Positions 6,415-9,199 of a stretch of DNA of 9,199 nucleotides are shown here, in pieces. The translations under genes were made by a program, and so were the position numbers. How positions within the stretch are numbered: position 1 is the stretch's first letter; each line of letters opens with the position of its first letter. Origin of the DNA: an uncultured Rickettsiales bacterium (lineage in GTDB: Bacteria > Pseudomonadota > Alphaproteobacteria > Rickettsiales > Midichloriaceae). Location of the stretch: NCBI GenBank assembly GCA_937996615.1, contig CALKVD010000068.1, positions 1 to 9,199 of the forward strand, given 5' to 3'. Under the pieces are notes generated by a model. The model made no database searches. It was not told where the DNA came from and was given only the letters and a program-made list of their open reading frames with translations.

Positions 6415-7395
6415 ATGATAAAATCTAAAATAATACCAAAACCAAAAATGCATTCTTTATTATTGTATAAGCTGTTTTGCATCTCGTCAGCCATATTACT
6501 AATGACAGCTTGTACTACGACCGGAAGACAAAATGCACCGATTGAACGCAAGGAAAACACTTACTACAAATATCAAGGTCCGGTTACGATCCAATCCTTC
6601 AACGAGAACCAAACCCATAGCTCAGAAAATAATGGAGGTGAGGCAAATGATTATCAAAAAGAATCAGTTGCGGCATCAAATCAAAATCAATTGAGTGATA
6701 GATCAACAAACAATTATGACGATATACCTCCAGCACAACCAACAGAGCAAGGACCTATCAGCGAGCCACACACCCTTGAAAGACAGTTAGAGGAAAAGGA
6801 GATGCAGGATAGCAGAGCTCAGGGTGGCCAGATATACTATGATCAGCAAGATTTAAATCAAAATAACAAAAGTGAATTACTAGAAACAGAACAGGCAAAA
6901 CATGACCATCAAAGTAATATACAAAATCTGAACCAAAACGATTCGGTGCAAGAAACTGAAAATTTACAGTATAAAAGCTATGCTATAGCATCTCCTCTCG
7001 GTTTAAATGAATTTGCTTGGCCGATAAACGGGAAAGTGATCCGCCATATGTCAGAACAACCAGAAGAATTTAAGGAGGGTATTAGTATAGCGGCGCCAGA
7101 AGGTACAACCGTACGTTGTGCTTCTGATGGCGAGGTTATCTATGCTGGTAATAATCAAGATAAATTCGGAAATCTCGTGATTGTAAAACATCCTAAAGGA
7201 TATCTAACAGCATATGCTCACAATAGTGAAATGATTGTCAAAAAAGGAGATAAGATAAAACGAGGTCAGCCAATTGCTAAAGTAGGAATAACCGGTGATT
7301 TAGGCAAAGGAGCTAATGCGCAAAAACCTCAACTCTATTTTTCTATACGTAAAGATAGGATTGTTGTAGATCCAGAAAAACGGCTCTCAAAATAA
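6415..7395 (+). CDS. nlpD: NlpD-like lipoprotein with degenerate LytM (M23) domain, probable amidase activator
   Basis: 326 residues. An N-terminal lipoprotein signal with hydrophobic core (15-30) ends in the lipobox MTAC, so Cys33 would be lipidated. Residues 40-190 are a Gln/Asn/Glu-rich low-complexity linker. Residues 200-323 form a LytM/M23 domain: PINGKVIRHM (203-212), IAAPEGTTVRCASDGEVIYA (225-244), GNLVIVKH (252-259), LTAYAHNSEM (264-273) and VKKGDKIKRGQPIAKVGITG (275-294). The M23 zinc ligands are gone: the HxGxD segment reads KEGIS (220-224) and the HxH segment reads QLYF (306-309). As in NlpD and EnvC, this implies a non-catalytic domain that activates a peptidoglycan amidase during daughter-cell separation. 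No LysM domain is visible, unlike typical NlpD, so the symbol is tentative. A second start, ATG 6448 (residue 12), would give a tidier 21-residue signal; neither has a ribosome site. dprA follows after about 62 bp without a terminator, suggesting one transcript. Confidence 0.85.
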   Translation: MIKSKIIPKPKMHSLLLYKLFCISSAILLMTACTTTGRQNAPIERKENTYYKYQGPVTIQSFNENQTHSSENNGGEANDYQKESVAASNQNQLSDRSTNNYDDIPPAQPTEQGPISEPHTLERQLEEKEMQDSRAQGGQIYYDQQDLNQNNKSELLETEQAKHDHQSNIQNLNQNDSVQETENLQYKSYAIASPLGLNEFAWPINGKVIRHMSEQPEEFKEGISIAAPEGTTVRCASDGEVIYAGNNQDKFGNLVIVKHPKGYLTAYAHNSEMIVKKGDKIKRGQPIAKVGITGDLGKGANAQKPQLYFSIRKDRIVVDPEKRLSK

Positions 7396-7457
7396 ATTTT
7401 GAATTTTTGAACTATCAATATTATCTAATTAAATTACAACTTCTTCCATATTTGATT

Positions 7458-8660
7458 ATGCTACAAGGAATAAATAATGCGATTAATTTACCCAAACATT
7501 TTAGTCTTTCTAGATATGAGTGTAGTTCAGAGTCGAAACGCTTTGCATGGCTGAAACTAGCAAGAACAAATCGGATTAGCCCATATGGCTTTAAAACTTT
7601 ATTAGAAATATTTAACGACCCAGAAATAGCTTTGGATAATTTAAAATCTTTAGCATATAAAGGTGGGGGTAAAAATTTTGTTCATTGTACTAATAAAGCT
7701 ATAGAATCTGAGCTAGAATATAATAATAAATCAGGAACTAAATTATTATTTAGTTGTGACTCTCAATATCCTGAATTGTTAAAATATATACCAGATCCGC
7801 CACCAGTTTTGGCAATTAAAGGTAGGCTCGATCTTTTAAATAAAAATCATGTCGCAATTGTAGGTGCTAGAAATGCTTCAATTAACGGTTGTAGGATGGC
7901 TGCTGATTTTGCATCTAATATTGGTAATGCAAAATTTTGTGTTGTTTCAGGCTTAGCTAAAGGTATCGATGCTGCAGTTCATAATGCAAGTATTCAATAT
8001 GGTACTATAGGTGTTGTTGCTGGTGGTGTTGACTATATATATCCAAAAGAAAGTTCAAAATTGTTTGAAGCTTTATATGAAGTTGGAGCTGTGATCAGTG
8101 AGCATCGACTTGGCACTGTTCCGATAGCAACTAATTTTCCTCAGCGTAATCGAATCATCTCTGGCTTGTCTCTAGGTGTTTTAGTTGTCGAAGCTACAAA
8201 AAAGTCAGGAACATTAACTACGGCAGCTTTTGCAGCAGAACAAGGTAGAGAAGTTTTTGCGATTCCAGGTTCGCCAATTGATCCGCGTTATCAAGGAACA
8301 AATAGCTTAATCAAACAAGGTGCAATATTAGTTGAAACACCGAATGATGTGATTGAAGAGGTTAATATGCTCTTGCAGAGTAGAGCTGTTAGAAGTTATA
8401 ATAAGCTTAGTGATGATAAAAAACAATATTTTGACCATCCCAAAAATATATTACAATTTCCCTCAGATGATGAATTGCAAGAAGCACGTCAGGAAATTAT
8501 TGATAGACTTTCTTATGCCCCAATAAATCTTGAGACGCTCATGGATGAAATAGAAATACCATCCAGAATTGTTGGTATTATTATTTTGGAATTAGAGCTG
8601 GCTGGTAAGTTAGAAAGAGGAGTTGGAAATACAGTAAACTTAGTTTATAATCTAGAATGA
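7458..8660 (+). CDS. dprA: DNA processing protein DprA (Smf)
   Basis: 400 residues from the ATG at 7458. DprA binds single-stranded DNA and loads RecA on it, protecting DNA taken up in transformation; many non-competent bacteria keep it. Domains in order: an N-terminal helical part with FAWLKLARTNRISPYGF (about 30-46); a Rossmann fold with VAIVGARNASINGCRMA (132-148), VVSGLAKGIDAAVHNAS (162-178), GVVAGGVDYIYPKES (185-199), NFPQRNRIISGLS (226-238), VVEATKKSGTLTTAAFAAEQ (243-262) and FAIPGSP (267-273); then a C-terminal winged-helix domain (about 338-400). The open frame continues upstream to a TTG at 7407, but residues from there are hydrophobic and AT-driven, and family similarity begins only after the ATG, so 7458 is preferred although no ribosome site precedes it. 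All expected motifs are intact. Probably co-transcribed with the lipoprotein gene upstream. Confidence 0.95.
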   Translation: MLQGINNAINLPKHFSLSRYECSSESKRFAWLKLARTNRISPYGFKTLLEIFNDPEIALDNLKSLAYKGGGKNFVHCTNKAIESELEYNNKSGTKLLFSCDSQYPELLKYIPDPPPVLAIKGRLDLLNKNHVAIVGARNASINGCRMAADFASNIGNAKFCVVSGLAKGIDAAVHNASIQYGTIGVVAGGVDYIYPKESSKLFEALYEVGAVISEHRLGTVPIATNFPQRNRIISGLSLGVLVVEATKKSGTLTTAAFAAEQGREVFAIPGSPIDPRYQGTNSLIKQGAILVETPNDVIEEVNMLLQSRAVRSYNKLSDDKKQYFDHPKNILQFPSDDELQEARQEIIDRLSYAPINLETLMDEIEIPSRIVGIIILELELAGKLERGVGNTVNLVYNLE

Positions 8661-8682
8661 AAGTAAGTAAAGTAGATTAAAT

Positions 8683-8718
8683 AATTGGAGTTTTGAAATA
8701 ACTCTAATTTTCTATTTT
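8683..8718 (+). terminator. Probable weak intrinsic terminator after dprA
   Basis: AATTGGAGTT (8683-8692) and AACTCTAATT (8700-8709) form a ten-pair stem including one G-T pair, with a seven-base loop, followed by TTCTATTTT. The stem is AT-rich and thus weak, but its place 23 bases after the dprA stop supports the call. Confidence 0.55.
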
Positions 8719-8920
8719 AAGTTTAATTCAATATAATATTTTATCAAAGCTTTATCAAAGAAATTATGCTCCAACTAAAACAGTTTGGAAAGAACTTTAG
8801 TTAACGCGAATCCGGCTCTAAGTTTGCTGAGTATCAACTGGGTTGAAAAAGGTCATTATGCGGATCTAGTTCAATAATAATACTTTTAAAGCTCAGAAAA
8901 CAAAATGAAAACTTAATTTT

Positions 8921-9199
8921 TTATCGGGGCAGAGTTTTTTCTACATTAACAAAAGTTTTATGGTAAAAATTATATGAGTGATGGTTCTCTTCAGACATCT
9001 TTTTTAACCATTTTCCAGTTGATTGAGAGCCCTCAATTATTCTTCTTGCTGTAGCAAATCCTGCTTCTAATTCTCGTTCTTTGGTTTCTTTAGCTTCTTT
9101 ATCAACATAGCTACCAGCTTCATGTGCTATTAGCCCAGATATAGAAACTAAGATCAAGTGAGTTGCCATACCGATTGGTGAGGCAGCTAGTGGAATATG
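8921..9199 (-). CDS. C-terminal part of an unrecognised protein with a hydrophobic segment
   Basis: The frame stays open through the right edge of the window, so the gene very likely starts outside; the ATG at 9169 is probably internal. 92 residues are visible. They begin with a hydrophobic stretch, IPLAASPIGMATHLILVSIS and the few residues after it, which could be a membrane segment or a signal anchor. A strongly charged, probably helical part follows (YVDKEAKETKERELEAG), then ARRIIEGSQSTGKWLKKM and a His/Asn/Tyr-rich tail. I do not recognise a family. No terminator is apparent after the stop at 8921-8923. Real coding seems likely from the mixed amino-acid composition, but this is a modest-confidence call. 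Confidence 0.5.
   Translation of the reverse strand, partial: HIPLAASPIGMATHLILVSISGLIAHEAGSYVDKEAKETKERELEAGFATARRIIEGSQSTGKWLKKMSEENHHSYNFYHKTFVNVEKTLPR

Noticed and set aside
6369..6560. 63-codon minus-strand frame
   Set aside because: It lies largely opposite the signal-peptide end of the NlpD-like gene; antisense shadow without family similarity.
7407..7457. TTG start extending DprA by 17 residues
   Set aside because: The added residues are hydrophobic and AT-driven, without similarity to DprA, and the ATG at 7458 is closer to where family similarity begins.
1..9199. CRISPR array, tRNA, rRNA, toxin-antitoxin or phage defence locus
   Set aside because: No regularly spaced repeats, no cloverleaf or rRNA-like sequence, and no gene of those families was seen on either strand.

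Overview
This AT-rich window with long non-coding spacers looks like part of the chromosome of an obligate intracellular alphaproteobacterium, most likely of the order Rickettsiales. The strongest pointer is a complete ATP/ADP translocase (Tlc/NTT family), a carrier found almost only in intracellular energy parasites such as Rickettsiales and Chlamydiales and in plastids. A rickettsial-style reduced envelope/division gene (NlpD-like lipoprotein) and dprA fit this. I cannot name a species from the sequence alone.

Layout, left to right. (1) Minus strand, 1-2338: a C45-family cysteine Ntn-hydrolase/acyltransferase (947-2338) followed after 37 bp by the coenzyme A biosynthesis gene coaBC (start at 909, running off the left edge). 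The two may be co-transcribed. (2) A 246-bp AT-rich divergent spacer, then a plus-strand gene for a GrpB-like nucleotidyltransferase fused to a GNAT acetyltransferase (2585-3538). (3) A 949-bp spacer (3539-4487) with no convincing gene. It holds a roughly 131-bp element with imperfect terminal inverted repeats and higher GC than its surroundings (3958-4090), and a strong intrinsic terminator that closes the translocase gene. (4) Minus-strand tlc (4488-5942). (5) A 472-bp divergent spacer (5943-6414). (6) Plus strand: an NlpD-like lipoprotein with a degenerate LytM domain (6415-7395), then dprA (start chosen at 7458, end 8660), followed by a weak terminator. (7) At the right edge, the C-terminal part of an unrecognised minus-strand gene with a hydrophobic segment (8921 to beyond 9199).

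How the genes work together: mostly they do not form one pathway. Tlc exchanges host ATP for bacterial ADP (or carries another nucleotide). CoaBC makes 4'-phosphopantetheine for CoA. The NlpD-like protein probably activates a cell-wall amidase at division. DprA loads RecA on incoming single-stranded DNA. The C45 enzyme and the GrpB-GNAT fusion are accessory enzymes of unknown substrate, and the first has an extended polar N-terminus that makes it a candidate secreted protein. I see no coherent new multi-gene system. The best items for a second look are the C45 enzyme, the GrpB-GNAT fusion, the putative miniature transposable element, and the loss of all LytM zinc ligands together with the absence of a LysM domain in the NlpD-like protein.
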